Origin: Cryobacterium glaciale
Lineage (GTDB): Bacteria > Actinomycetota > Actinomycetes > Actinomycetales > Microbacteriaceae
DNA length: 64,000 nucleotides
Direction of reading: 5' to 3'
Assembly (NCBI RefSeq): GCF_004402535.1
Contig: NZ_SOEY01000006.1
Location: forward strand, 62,001-126,000
Positions 11,067 to 20,206 of this stretch are shown one piece after another. Under the pieces are notes generated by a model. The model saw only the letters and a program-made list of their open reading frames with translations, had not been told where the DNA came from and did no database searches. The translations under genes and the position numbers were made by a program. The stretch's first letter is position 1, and each line of letters begins with the position of its first letter.

Positions 11067-11094
11067 TCGACTTTCTGGTTGTCGCAGGTAGAAT
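11066..11094 (+). promoter_or_regulatory. Putative promoter of erpA
   Basis: TAGAAT at 11089-11094 is a good -10 element. GTCGAC at 11066-11071, 17 bases upstream, is a weak -35. Transcription would start near 11101, at a direct repeat of AGATCGCAA (11100-11108 and 11116-11124), which could be an operator. Nothing else supports it. Confidence 0.35.
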
Positions 11095-11155
11095 TTATTA
11101 GATCGCAAATCAATGAGATCGCAACAGTGCGTGACTGCGTGAACCGAGGAGAAGC

Positions 11156-11542
11156 ATGACCGACACCATGACCGAAACCGTCAGCGCTGCTGACACCGCA
11201 CCCGCCCCGGCCGCTGCCCATGGCGTCGGACTCACCGAGGCCGCCGCACTCAAGGTCCGCAGCCTGTTGACGCAGGAAGGCCGCGAAGACCTCCGCCTGC
11301 GCGTCGCCGTGCAACCTGGCGGCTGCTCCGGCCTCATCTACCAGCTCTACTTCGATGAACGCGTACTCGACGGCGATGCGCTCGTCGATTTCGACGGCGT
11401 CGAGGTCGTCGTCGACAAAATGAGCGTTCCCTACCTGGATGGTGCTTCGATCAACTTCGAGGACACGATTGAGAAGCAGGGTTTCACCATTGACAACCCA
11501 AACGCCGGCGGCAGCTGCGCATGTGGAGATTCCTTCCACTAG
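11156..11542 (+). CDS. erpA: A-type iron-sulfur carrier protein (HesB/IscA/ErpA family)
   Basis: 128 residues. ATG 11156 follows GAGGAGAAGC, a good ribosome site. The protein carries assembling Fe-S clusters to target enzymes. The three family cysteines are present: one in GGCSGLIYQ and two in the C-terminal SCACGDSFH. The N-terminal 25 residues are a low-complexity Ala/Thr extension. The gene stands just before the cytochrome oxidase genes and near the Rieske gene, which needs a 2Fe-2S cluster; this neighbourhood is common in actinobacteria. The symbol follows common annotation and could equally be an IscA-type name. Confidence 0.9.
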   Translation: MTDTMTETVSAADTAPAPAAAHGVGLTEAAALKVRSLLTQEGREDLRLRVAVQPGGCSGLIYQLYFDERVLDGDALVDFDGVEVVVDKMSVPYLDGASINFEDTIEKQGFTIDNPNAGGSCACGDSFH

Positions 11543-11584
11543 CTCCGGTTCGCGGCAGCATCGGTGTTGGAGAAACACTCGGCG

Positions 11585-11619
11585 GGGACATCATCACTTC
11601 GATGGTGTCCCTGCTTTTT
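11585..11619 (+). terminator. Intrinsic terminator after erpA
   Basis: A 10-bp stem with one G-U pair (arms 11585-11594 and 11602-11611) is followed by TGCTTTTTG. It lies 42 bases after the erpA stop and separates erpA from the ctaC operon. Confidence 0.75.
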
Positions 11620-11789
11620 GCCTGAATTACGTCTCATTCGCCCGAATCTGCGCACCGCGACGGTGCCAGGGGCGCAAATCGTCGGCGACCCGACCCGGAG
11701 TGCACAACGCGAGCGTTCCTGCGGAGTAGGCTAGGAATCGATCAAAACGCTTCCTGAGAAGTGTCCTCGAATCTCCCGAAAGGTCCCCG

Positions 11790-12680
11790 GTGCGCAATAA
11801 TCACCGCCTTCGTTGGGCTGCTATTCCGCTCGCCGCGACGCTCGCCGTTGTACTGGCCGGATGTACGCAGGCCCAGCTCCATGGCTACCTGCCCGGTTTT
11901 GAAGAAGAGGGCGAAACGGCGGTGACCAACCAGACCGATCGCATTGCGGGTCTCTGGACCACCTCCTGGATCGTGCTCCTCATCGTTGGCCTCATTACCT
12001 GGGGCCTGATCATCTGGACGATCGTCGTCTATCGGCGCCGCAAAGGCCAGACCGGACTGCCGGTTCAGCTGCGGTACAACATGCCGATCGAGATCTTCTA
12101 CACGGTCGTGCCGCTCATCCTCGTTGTCGGCTTCTTCGCATTCACCGTGCGCGACCAGATCGCCCTTGAAGCTCGCTATGACAATCCCGACGTGACGATT
12201 GAAGTTCAGGCCAAGCAGTGGGCCTGGGACTTCAACTACGTCGATGAAGACGTCTACTCACCGGGTATCCAGGGTCAGTCGGATCCGGACGGTGAACGTG
12301 GCTCACTGATCGAGTCCGAACTTCCCGTGCTCGTTCTCCCGGTCGACAAGACCATTGAGATCGCACTGGAATCACGCGACGTCATCCACTCGTTCTGGGT
12401 CATCGACTTCCTGTACAAGAAGGACGTCATCCCCGGCAAGACCAACTACATGTCGGTCACCCCCGAGCGCATCGGAACCTACGCCGGAAAGTGTGCCGAA
12501 CTTTGCGGTGAATACCACTCCCTCATGCTCTTCAACGTCAAGGTCGTCTCTCAGGCTGACTACGACACGTACATCCAGTCCCTGCGCACCGCGGGCAACG
12601 TCGGTCAGCTCGACAACGAGTTCGACCGCAATCAGAATCAGCCGGGCACGAGCGCCCCGACGGCTCCGGAGGGCAACTAA
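11790..12680 (+). CDS. ctaC: Cytochrome c oxidase subunit II (aa3-type), lipoprotein
   Basis: 296 residues from GTG 11790, with GAAAGG about six bases upstream. It receives electrons from cytochrome c (here QcrC) through the CuA centre. A lipoprotein signal ends in VVLAGC, with Cys-25 as lipid anchor, and two membrane helices follow (about 50-75 and 98-118). The C-terminal cupredoxin domain has the CuA ligands in CAELCGEYHSLM plus the earlier His in DVIHSFWV. The segment QWAWDFNY is the usual electron-entry site. The ctaC-ctaD-ctaF genes are spaced by 0-3 bases and form one operon. An acidic, Asn/Gln-rich tail ends the protein. Confidence 0.96.
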   Translation: MRNNHRLRWAAIPLAATLAVVLAGCTQAQLHGYLPGFEEEGETAVTNQTDRIAGLWTTSWIVLLIVGLITWGLIIWTIVVYRRRKGQTGLPVQLRYNMPIEIFYTVVPLILVVGFFAFTVRDQIALEARYDNPDVTIEVQAKQWAWDFNYVDEDVYSPGIQGQSDPDGERGSLIESELPVLVLPVDKTIEIALESRDVIHSFWVIDFLYKKDVIPGKTNYMSVTPERIGTYAGKCAELCGEYHSLMLFNVKVVSQADYDTYIQSLRTAGNVGQLDNEFDRNQNQPGTSAPTAPEGN

Positions 12681-12683
12681 GCC

Positions 12684-14414
12684 ATGACCACGACCATCGC
12701 ACCCGCCCAGTCACACCCGGCGGCACCAGTCTCCACGTCGGCGGAACGCAAGGGCAACACCCTCGTCCGGTGGATCACCTCCACCGACCACAAGATCATC
12801 GGGTACATGTACCTGATTACCTCGTTCATCTACTTCTGCATCGGCGGCGTCATGGCGCTGATCATTCGCGCCCAGCTGTTCGCTCCGGGGCTCGACGTGG
12901 TGCAGACGAAGGAACAGTACAACCAACTCTTCACGATGCACGGCACGATCATGCTCCTGATGTTCGCGACGCCGCTCTTCTTCGGCTTCGCCAACTTCCT
13001 GGTTCCGCTGCAGATCGGCGCCCCTGACGTTGCCTTCCCGCGGCTGAATGCCCTCGCCTACTGGTTCTTTAACTTCGGCAGCCTCATCGCCGTCGCCGGG
13101 TTCCTCACCCCGCAGGGTGCGGCTTCCTTCGGCTGGTTCGCCTACCAGCCGCTAGCCAGCACAACCTTCTCACCCGGCGTCGGAGGCAACCTCTGGATGG
13201 TCGGCCTCGGCCTCTCCGGTTTCGGCACCATTCTCGGTTCAGTCAACTTCATCACGACCATCATCACGATGCGTGCTCCCGGCATGACGATGTGGCGGAT
13301 GCCGGTCTTCACCTGGAACTCGCTCATCACTGCGCTGCTCGCGCTCCTGGTCTTCCCGGTGCTGGCCGCTGCCATGCTCGCTGCCGCCTCCGACCGTATC
13401 TTCGGTTCGCACATCTACGATCCCGCCAACGGTGGTGCCATCCTGTGGCAACACCTGTTCTGGTTCTTCGGCCACCCCGAGGTCTACATCATCGCGCTGC
13501 CGTTCTTCGGAATTGTCTCCGAAGTGTTCCCGGTCTTCAGCCGCAAGCCGATGTTCGGCTACAAGACTCTGATCTACGCGACCATCTCGATCGCCGCGCT
13601 GTCCGTTTCGGTCTGGGCGCACCACATGTACGTCACTGGTTCGGTGCTGCTGCCGTTCTTCTCGCTCATGACCATGCTGATCGCGGTGCCCACCGGGGTG
13701 AAGATTTTCAACTGGATCGGCACGATGTGGCGAGGGTCCATCACCTTCGAAACCCCCATGATCTGGGCCATCGGCTTTCTCGTCACGTTCACCTTCGGTG
13801 GCCTGACCGGAGTCATCCTGGCGTCGCCGCCGCTCGACTTCCACGTGTCAGACACTTACTTCGTCGTCGCGCACTTTCACTACGTCATCTTCGGTACCGT
13901 GGTGTTCGCGATGTTCAGCGGGTTCTACTTCTGGTGGCCGAAGTGGACCGGCAAGATGCTCAACGAGAGCCTCGGCAAGTGGCACTTCTGGCTATTGTTC
14001 ATCGGCTTTCACACGACCTTCCTGATCCAGCACTGGCTCGGTGTGATGGGCATGCCGCGTCGATACGCGACCTATTCGCCGGAAGACGGGTTCACCTGGA
14101 TGAACCAGGTATCCACCATCGGCGCCATGATCCTCGCCGTCTCGATGATTCCGTTCTTCCTGAACGTGTACATCACGGCTCGCAAGGCCCCGCTGGTCAC
14201 CGTCAACGACCCCTGGGGTTATGGGTCGTCGCTTGAGTGGGCGACGTCCTGCCCGCCGCCGCGTCACAACTTCACCTCCATTCCGAGAATCCGCTCCGAG
14301 CGCCCGGCCTTCGACCTGAATCACCCCGAAGCCGGCCTGCCCGTCGGCATCGGACCGGGCAAGGATGCGCCCGACGCTGCGGTTTACGACATCGACTCGA
14401 ACCAGGTGAAATAA
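12684..14414 (+). CDS. ctaD: Cytochrome c oxidase subunit I (aa3-type)
   Basis: 576 residues; ATG three bases after the ctaC stop. It is the catalytic core that reduces oxygen at the heme a3-CuB site and pumps protons. Twelve membrane helices are visible. Key motifs are TMHGTIMLL (heme a His), [13 protein letters not shown] (CuB His and cross-linked Tyr), [10 protein letters not shown] (two CuB His) and [11 protein letters not shown] (heme a3 and heme a His). The N-terminal 30 residues are a hydrophilic extension and the C-terminus is polar, as in other actinobacterial CtaD proteins. Confidence is very high. Confidence 0.97.
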   Translation: MTTTIAPAQSHPAAPVSTSAERKGNTLVRWITSTDHKIIGYMYLITSFIYFCIGGVMALIIRAQLFAPGLDVVQTKEQYNQLFTMHGTIMLLMFATPLFFGFANFLVPLQIGAPDVAFPRLNALAYWFFNFGSLIAVAGFLTPQGAASFGWFAYQPLASTTFSPGVGGNLWMVGLGLSGFGTILGSVNFITTIITMRAPGMTMWRMPVFTWNSLITALLALLVFPVLAAAMLAAASDRIFGSHIYDPANGGAILWQHLFWFFGHPEVYIIALPFFGIVSEVFPVFSRKPMFGYKTLIYATISIAALSVSVWAHHMYVTGSVLLPFFSLMTMLIAVPTGVKIFNWIGTMWRGSITFETPMIWAIGFLVTFTFGGLTGVILASPPLDFHVSDTYFVVAHFHYVIFGTVVFAMFSGFYFWWPKWTGKMLNESLGKWHFWLLFIGFHTTFLIQHWLGVMGMPRRYATYSPEDGFTWMNQVSTIGAMILAVSMIPFFLNVYITARKAPLVTVNDPWGYGSSLEWATSCPPPRHNFTSIPRIRSERPAFDLNHPEAGLPVGIGPGKDAPDAAVYDIDSNQVK

Positions 14415-14837
14415 ATGAAGACCAACATCAATATCCTCTGGGTCCTCACCGCCTTCTTCGGAATTGTGACGGTCGTCTACGTCACGTGGAGCCTGCTCGA
14501 TCCCGATCACGGGCGAATTGAGTGGGCCGGAACATTCATGCTCGCCCTCTCGACTCTGCTCGTCGCGTTCATTGCTTTCTACCTCGACAAGGTGCACGGC
14601 GCACAGGCTGGCGAACTGCCCGAGGATCGCCTCGATGGCAACATCGACGATGGAGATCCCGAGATGGGTTTCTTCAGCCCGTGGAGCTGGTGGCCGATCT
14701 TCCTGGCCGCAGCCACCGCGCTGGTTTTCCTCGGCCTCGCCGTGGGAATCTGGGTTGGCTTCATCGGCCTGGGTCTTGGACTTGTCGCACTGACCGGTTG
14801 GGTCTATGAGTATTATCGGGGTCTCTTCGCCCGCTAA
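14415..14837 (+). CDS. ctaF: Cytochrome c oxidase subunit IV (actinobacterial CtaF)
   Basis: 140 residues; its ATG abuts the ctaD stop. It is the small actinobacterial subunit IV that stabilises the aa3 oxidase in the bc1-aa3 supercomplex. Four hydrophobic segments are visible: residues 5-27, 36-55, 93-113 and 117-134, the last two split by a glycine-rich turn. A charged loop carries GFFSPWSWWP, a family hallmark. It is the last gene of the ctaCDF operon and is followed by a terminator hairpin. Confidence 0.93.
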   Translation: MKTNINILWVLTAFFGIVTVVYVTWSLLDPDHGRIEWAGTFMLALSTLLVAFIAFYLDKVHGAQAGELPEDRLDGNIDDGDPEMGFFSPWSWWPIFLAAATALVFLGLAVGIWVGFIGLGLGLVALTGWVYEYYRGLFAR

Positions 14838-14853
14838 GCATTCTGAACAGTCG

Positions 14854-14883
14854 ATGCCGATCTCCCTGGTGGGAGGTCGGTAT
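14854..14883 (+). terminator. Terminator of the ctaCDF operon
   Basis: A 13-bp stem with two G-U pairs and a TGGT loop starts 16 bases after the ctaF stop and is followed by a short T-rich stretch. It lies between convergent operons and may also work for rlmA. Confidence 0.7.
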
Positions 14884-14931
14884 CGTCGTTTAACGGGATG
14901 CTGGCGCCACCAGTGCCCACCCGTCACCGGG

Positions 14932-15756
14932 TCAGCGGCGACGAAAACCGAAGATGTCGAAGGCGACGGTAACATCCCGATCGAGACTCCCCGAACCGGC
15001 CGCGGCGGCGCTGTCGGTGTGGTGCGCGGACGGGCCCATGCCGATAAGAGACGACACCTCGGTCATCGACAGCCGCACGGTGCGTTCGAGCTGGTCGTGC
15101 GACTCGAGGCTGAACCAGGCAGCAAGACTTGTCGTCAGGTGAGCGGCCTTGTCGGCCTGCATTTGCACGGCAAGACCGGACTCGCGCAGCTGCCGCAGGT
15201 GAGTCGGCTGCGGCACGACGACCAGCAGCAGCCCATCCGGCCGGAGCACCCGGCGAAATTCGGCAGCGTTGCGCGGTGCAAAAACGTTCAGGATGAGGTC
15301 GGCGGCACCAGCGCGCACGGGAAGGGGGGACCAGACATCCGCTACCAGCCCGTCAGCGCGATCGTGCGAGCGGATGGTGCGTCCGACGGCGACGGGGGAG
15401 AGGTCCATTCCCAGCGCGCGCACATCGTCTCCTGGGGGCAACGCTGCCCCCAGGTAATACCCGGTCCCACAACCGACATCGAGGATGCGCCGGGGGGACT
15501 CACCGGCAACCCGGGTGCGGATGGTGTCTCGGAGGGGTTCGTACCATCCGGCGTCAAGGAAGCGATCACGGGCGTCGAGCATGGCTGCACTATCCCCGAT
15601 GAACTTGCGCGGCCCGGTGAGCAGGGTGACGAATCCCCGCTTGTTCACGTCAAAGGAGTGCCCGCGTTCACACCCCAATTGGAGCTGGCCGCTGGGGTGC
15701 AGGGGGAGAAAACAGTTCGGGCACCGAAGCCACTCCGATAACGTCTGGAGAGACAT
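14932..15756 (-). CDS. rlmA: 23S rRNA guanine-N1 methyltransferase family protein (RlmA/TlrB-like)
   Basis: 274 residues from ATG 15756. The N-terminal zinc finger (CPNC near residues 13-16, then CERGHSFDVNKRGFVTLL) is typical of RlmA enzymes, which methylate G745 or G748 in helix 35 of 23S rRNA. A Rossmann methyltransferase domain follows, with the SAM loop LDVGCGTGYYLGA and the later NVFAPRN in place of the usual motif IV. In actinobacteria the family includes RlmAII and the tylosin-resistance enzyme TlrB. Which guanine is modified cannot be told from sequence. It lies only 24 bases downstream of qcrB, so it is probably the last gene of the ctaE-qcrCAB transcript. Confidence 0.85.
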   Translation of the reverse strand: MSLQTLSEWLRCPNCFLPLHPSGQLQLGCERGHSFDVNKRGFVTLLTGPRKFIGDSAAMLDARDRFLDAGWYEPLRDTIRTRVAGESPRRILDVGCGTGYYLGAALPPGDDVRALGMDLSPVAVGRTIRSHDRADGLVADVWSPLPVRAGAADLILNVFAPRNAAEFRRVLRPDGLLLVVVPQPTHLRQLRESGLAVQMQADKAAHLTTSLAAWFSLESHDQLERTVRLSMTEVSSLIGMGPSAHHTDSAAAAGSGSLDRDVTVAFDIFGFRRR

Positions 15757-15780
15757 CGATGCCCGTTCTGTTCGTTTCTG

Positions 15781-17430
15781 CTACTTGTCGGTGATCTCCG
15801 CTGGGTGATCGCCATGGGCGTGGTCCAGTTCGGTCTGCGTCACCGGGGTGATCCGGTCTTCGAAGAACCAGCGGGACAGGCCGGCACGTACCTTCTCGGC
15901 CGGACCGATTTTGCCCTGAGCGTTCGGACGCAGCATGAGGGGCTTGAAGTCGCTGTAGCTGACCAGCTTCCAGCGTTCGTACTCGTCGACGGGCTGGTGC
16001 ACTTCGACGAATTCTCCACCGGGAAGCCGAACGATACGGCCGGACTCATAACCGTGCAAGACGATCTCGCGGTCCTTCTTCTGCAGGGCCAGGCAGACGC
16101 GCTTGGCGATGAAGAAAGCGAGGAACGGGCCGAGCAGTGTTGTCGCCTGGAGGGTGTGGATGACCCCCTCCATGGTGAGGTGGAAGTGCGTGGCCATGAT
16201 GTCCGACGATGCTGCGGCCCACAGGGACGCGTAGAACGTGACGCCGGCCGCGCCGATTGCGGTGCGGGTCGGTGCGTTACGCGGCCGGTCAAGTACGTGG
16301 TGTTCGCGCTTGTCTCCGGTGATCCACGCTTCGATGAACGGGTAGATCATGACGGTCACGATGAACAATCCGACCACGGCCAGCACGACCACAATGTTCA
16401 GCGAGTAGGTGTGGTTGAGCCAGACGAACTCCCACCCCGGCGGGATCAGACGCATGGCGCCATCAGCGAAACCGATGTACCAGTCCGGCTGGGTACCGGC
16501 GGAGACCGGTGACGGGTCATACGGTCCGTAGTTCCAGATCGGGTTGATCGTGAACAGGGACGCGATCAGCATGACCACACCGAAGACGATGAAGAAGAAT
16601 CCACCGGCCTTGGCTGCGTACACGGGGAGCACGGGGTAGCCGACCACGTTCTGGTTGGTGTGTCCGGCGGCAGGGTACTGGGTGTGCTTGTGCACGACGA
16701 CGAACAAAAGGTGCATCGCGATCAACGCGACGATGATGGCCGGCAGCAACAGGATGTGCAGGGAGTACAGACGACCCACGATGTCGGTGCCGGGGAATTC
16801 TCCCCCGAAGAGCAGGAAGGAAGTCCAGGTGCCGACAACGGGGATGCCCTTGACGAGACCGTCGATGATACGCAGTCCGTTACCGGAGAGGAGGTCGTCG
16901 GGGAGGGAGTATCCGGTGAATCCTTCCGCCATGGCCAGGATGAAGAGGATAAAGCCAATGACCCAGTTGAGCTCGCGAGGCTTGCGGAACGCTCCCGTGA
17001 AGTAGATGCGCAGCATGTGCAGGCCGATGGCCGCCACGAAGAGCAGAGCGGCCCAGTGGTGAACCTGACGCATGAGCAGGCCGCCGCGGATGTCGAAGGA
17101 GATGTCCATCGTCGAGGACATCGCCGCCGACATCGGGATGCCCTTGAGGGGCGCGTAGGACCCTTCGTAGACGACTTCAGCCATGGACGCCTGGAAGAAG
17201 AAGGTCAGGAATGATCCTGACAACAGGATGATGACGAAGCTGTACAGCGCTACTTCGCCGAGGAGGAACGACCAGTGGTCGGGGAAGATCTTGCGGCCCA
17301 GCTCCTTGACCGCGCCCGAGATGCTCGTGCGCTCGTCAATGTAGTTGGCAGCGGAAGCGGTGAAGCCTCCGGATTTCTTCACCCCGACAGCTTGATCCTC
17401 AGTGGATTCGCGGGTGGTTATCGTTGTCAT
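15781..17430 (-). CDS. qcrB: Cytochrome bc1 complex cytochrome b subunit
   Basis: 549 residues. ATG 17430 overlaps the qcrA stop by four bases (ATGA), showing coupling. It holds hemes bL and bH and the quinol sites of complex III. Heme-ligand segments are VHHWAALLFVAAIGLHMLR and the second His pair in LYSLHILLLPAIIVALIAMHLL. The quinol oxidation site motif is a PDWY variant (TQPDWYIGF). As in other actinobacteria, the protein has a long C-terminal extension beyond the eight-helix core, starting around residue 410. It is part of the bc1-aa3 supercomplex with CtaCDFE. Confidence 0.96.
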   Translation of the reverse strand: MTTITTRESTEDQAVGVKKSGGFTASAANYIDERTSISGAVKELGRKIFPDHWSFLLGEVALYSFVIILLSGSFLTFFFQASMAEVVYEGSYAPLKGIPMSAAMSSTMDISFDIRGGLLMRQVHHWAALLFVAAIGLHMLRIYFTGAFRKPRELNWVIGFILFILAMAEGFTGYSLPDDLLSGNGLRIIDGLVKGIPVVGTWTSFLLFGGEFPGTDIVGRLYSLHILLLPAIIVALIAMHLLFVVVHKHTQYPAAGHTNQNVVGYPVLPVYAAKAGGFFFIVFGVVMLIASLFTINPIWNYGPYDPSPVSAGTQPDWYIGFADGAMRLIPPGWEFVWLNHTYSLNIVVVLAVVGLFIVTVMIYPFIEAWITGDKREHHVLDRPRNAPTRTAIGAAGVTFYASLWAAASSDIMATHFHLTMEGVIHTLQATTLLGPFLAFFIAKRVCLALQKKDREIVLHGYESGRIVRLPGGEFVEVHQPVDEYERWKLVSYSDFKPLMLRPNAQGKIGPAEKVRAGLSRWFFEDRITPVTQTELDHAHGDHPAEITDK

Positions 17431-18500
17431 GCTCGCTCCCAGAAACTCGGGCCGACTGGTTCAGTGAAATCGCTCTGCGCGATCAGGTAGCCCTCAGCGT
17501 CCACGGCGATCGGGAGCTGGGGTAGTGCCCGTTTGGCCGGACCGAAGATGACCTTGCAGTGGTTCTCAACGTCGAACTGCGACTGGTGGCACGGGCAAAG
17601 CAGGTGGTGCGTGTGCTGTTCATACAGGGCAACCGGGCACCCGACGTGGGTACAGATCTTGGAATATGCCACTATGCCCTGATAGGACCAGGACTTACGG
17701 TCGTCGGACTCAATAAGGTCCGCGGGATCCATGCGGATGAGAAGGACGGCCGCTTTAGCCTTTTCCTCCAGTCGACCGTGCTCCATCTCGGACAGGCCCT
17801 CCGGAATGACGTGGAACGACGATCCAAGCGTGACATCCGCCGCCTTGATTGGGATCCCGCTCGGGTCCATGGTGAGGCGAACGCCCTTCTTCCACATGGT
17901 CTCGTTGAGAAGCGCCACCGGGTCCTGGTCCATCGGGCCGAGGCCACGGAACAGTACAACCGCCGGCAGCGGGAAGACGACGAGGGCGCCGATCAGGCTG
18001 TTGCGAATGAGCGTACGGCGACCGAAGCCCGATTCCTCATTGGCCTGCTGGAAAATTTCCACGGCGCGGGCCCGAACGGGCTCGGTTCCACGCACGGGGT
18101 GACGTTCGTCGACACCTTCATGATCGCTCATGAGGGCCTTGCCCCAGTGCACCGCGCCGATGCCGATGGCCAGCAGCGCGAGGCTGAGTCCGAGGCCGAT
18201 GAAGAGGTTGTTCAGGCGAACAGAACCCGGGTCTTCGGCAACGATCGGGAAGGCCATGTACGCGGCGATGGCAAAAACACTACCCACGATGGATACGTAA
18301 AACAGCGTGTAAACGGCACGCTCAGCCTTGCGCTCTTCCTTGTGATCAAGGTCGGTGATGCGCGGACGGTGCGGCGGGAATCCTGGGTTGACCAGGGCAT
18401 CCCGTGTAACGACGGCTGTGCTTGCGGCGGATGTCGCGAGCTGCGCGCCAGGCGAGTCGGCGGCGGTTACGTGCTCCGCGCCGTTATCGTCCTTGGCCAT
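17427..18500 (-). CDS. qcrA: Cytochrome bc1 complex Rieske iron-sulfur subunit
   Basis: 357 residues from ATG 18500 (AAAGGAGAAC just upstream). It carries the 2Fe-2S cluster that takes electrons from quinol. Three N-terminal membrane helices (about 75-95, 110-130 and 185-205) are the actinobacterial form, unlike the single helix of other bacteria. The cluster-binding motifs CTHVGC and CPCHQS, with the disulfide cysteines, are near the C-terminus and separated by LYEQHTHHLL. It overlaps qcrB by four bases and follows qcrC by 95 bases. Confidence 0.96.
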   Translation of the reverse strand: MAKDDNGAEHVTAADSPGAQLATSAASTAVVTRDALVNPGFPPHRPRITDLDHKEERKAERAVYTLFYVSIVGSVFAIAAYMAFPIVAEDPGSVRLNNLFIGLGLSLALLAIGIGAVHWGKALMSDHEGVDERHPVRGTEPVRARAVEIFQQANEESGFGRRTLIRNSLIGALVVFPLPAVVLFRGLGPMDQDPVALLNETMWKKGVRLTMDPSGIPIKAADVTLGSSFHVIPEGLSEMEHGRLEEKAKAAVLLIRMDPADLIESDDRKSWSYQGIVAYSKICTHVGCPVALYEQHTHHLLCPCHQSQFDVENHCKVIFGPAKRALPQLPIAVDAEGYLIAQSDFTEPVGPSFWERA

Positions 18501-18595
18501 TGTTCTCCTTTGTGGGCTGTGTAAATACTCTGCACTCTGGTGCTGCGCGGCATTCGATCGGAATCGAATGCCGCGTCATCACCGGATACCGATGC

Positions 18596-19408
18596 TTAGT
18601 TTGATTTTGCGGTGATCCACACGGTGAGGGCAACGATTGCGCCCAGTCCGAAGATCCAGATGAAGAGGCCCTCGGCTACCGGTCCCAGCGAGCCCAGAGC
18701 CAATCCGCCCGGAGACGGGTTGTCCTCGACGTACTTGAGGTAGGTGATGATGTCGCGCTTGTCTTCGGGGGTGATGTTCATGTCGTTGAAGACGGGCATG
18801 TTCTGCGGGCCGGTGATCATGGCCTCGTAGATGTGCTGGGCCGACACGTTCTCGATCGCGGGGGCGAACTTGCCCTCGGTCAAGGCGCCACCGGCACCGG
18901 CGACGTTGTGGCACATGGCGCAGTTGATGCGGAACAATTCAGCACCGTTAGCGGAGTCACCCGCGCTGTCGAGGAGTTCAGCGGCGGGAATGGCCGGCCC
19001 GGGAGCGAGCGAGGCAACGTACGCGGCGAGAGCCGCTGTCTGCTCCGCGGTGAACTGCACGGGCTTCTTCTGCGCCTGCGGACCCTGCATCTGCATCGGC
19101 ATGCGACCGGTGCCGACCTGGAAGTCCACCGATGCGGCGCCAACTCCGATCAGGCTGGGGCCTTCTGACGAGCCTTGGGCACTGAGTCCGTGGCAGGTGG
19201 CGCAGTTCGCCGCGAAGAGTTTTTCACCCTGGGCGATGGTCTGCTGCGAGGAAGCATCCGTTGTTGCAATTGCGGTGCTCGTACTGAAAGCTGCGTAGGC
19301 GCCTCCGGTGAAGAGCAACCCGATGGCAATGAGGGCGACACTGGCGAGGGGATGGCGACGTCCGGCTTTGCGTGCCCGGCGTGCGCGAGGGGTTTTGATC
19401 GTGGTCAT
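18596..19408 (-). CDS. qcrC: Cytochrome bc1 complex diheme cytochrome c subunit
   Basis: 270 residues from ATG 19408 (MTTIKTPRARR); upstream in-frame codons read as non-coding. It bridges complex III and the aa3 oxidase in actinobacteria, which lack soluble cytochrome c. Two heme c sites are seen, CATCHG and CAMCHN, each in its own cytochrome c domain. A membrane signal anchor lies near residues 18-40 and a second helix, EGLFIWIFGLGAIVALTVW, at the C-terminus. A basic N-terminus (RARRARKAGRR) keeps the start in the cytoplasm. It sits between ctaE and qcrA. Confidence 0.95.
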   Translation of the reverse strand: MTTIKTPRARRARKAGRRHPLASVALIAIGLLFTGGAYAAFSTSTAIATTDASSQQTIAQGEKLFAANCATCHGLSAQGSSEGPSLIGVGAASVDFQVGTGRMPMQMQGPQAQKKPVQFTAEQTAALAAYVASLAPGPAIPAAELLDSAGDSANGAELFRINCAMCHNVAGAGGALTEGKFAPAIENVSAQHIYEAMITGPQNMPVFNDMNITPEDKRDIITYLKYVEDNPSPGGLALGSLGPVAEGLFIWIFGLGAIVALTVWITAKSN

Positions 19409-19445
19409 GCTGAAGTGGTCCGCTCCCGTTTCTAAGTATGAACTT

Positions 19446-20075
19446 CTATTTAAGAACGTAGATGACCAGGAAGAGCCCGATCCAGACGACGTCGACGAAG
19501 TGCCAGTAGTAGGAAACCACAATGGCGCTGGTGGCTTCCTTGTGGCCGAAGTTCTTGACCGCGAATCCGCGCCCGATCACAAGAAGGAAGGCGAGCAGAC
19601 CGGCAGTCACGTGAATGCCGTGGAAACCGGTCGTGATGTAGAAGGCAGAACCGTACGCGTTTGAGGCGAGAGAAATTCCTTCCGACACCAGGGTGGCGTA
19701 TTCGAAAACCTGGCCGGTGACGAAGATGGCACCGAGGGCGTAGGTGAGGAAGAACCACTCAACCATGCCCCACTCACTCGGCTTCCAGCCGGTCGAGCGC
19801 GCCTGCAGCCGTTCGGCGGCAAACACTCCGAACTGGCAGGTCACCGAGGATGACACCAGGATCAGCGTATTGATCAACGCGAAGGTGAAGTTGTGCTTGT
19901 CGGCCTCGAAGAGCCATAGCTCGGGGGAGGTTGAACGAAGCGTGAAGTAGATTGCGAAGAGCCCCGCGAAAAACATCACCTCGCTGCCCAACCACACAAT
20001 GGTGCCTACAGCCACGCTGTTGGGCCGGTTCACGACGGGCGCACTCGCCGTCTGAGTAATTGAGGTGCTGGTCAC
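19446..20075 (-). CDS. ctaE: Cytochrome c oxidase subunit III
   Basis: 209 residues from GTG 20075 ([18 protein letters not shown]). An upstream in-frame start at 20114 exists but gives an atypical N-terminus. Five membrane helices are visible, and signatures include [18 protein letters not shown] and [16 protein letters not shown]. The protein stabilises subunit I and lines the oxygen path. The GTG has no properly spaced ribosome site, while CATAAT lies just upstream as a possible -10, so the mRNA could be leaderless. It is the first gene of the ctaE-qcrC-qcrA-qcrB unit. Confidence 0.94.
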   Translation of the reverse strand: MTSTSITQTASAPVVNRPNSVAVGTIVWLGSEVMFFAGLFAIYFTLRSTSPELWLFEADKHNFTFALINTLILVSSSVTCQFGVFAAERLQARSTGWKPSEWGMVEWFFLTYALGAIFVTGQVFEYATLVSEGISLASNAYGSAFYITTGFHGIHVTAGLLAFLLVIGRGFAVKNFGHKEATSAIVVSYYWHFVDVVWIGLFLVIYVLK

Positions 20076-20206
20076 CCCTCCATTATGGCCGATATTCCCA
20101 CAGGTTTTTCTCAATCAGGCGTGCAAGTGAGTGTTAATACCTGGTTCGGGATTGCAATCTCGGGGTACGAATGCCGTGAATTCGGGGGAGTTGGGCCCGT
20201 TCTCCT

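Noticed and set aside
13239-13844. An open frame on the - strand inside ctaD rich in Asp, Glu, His and Arg
   Set aside because: It is a typical shadow of a hydrophobic membrane protein gene read backwards.
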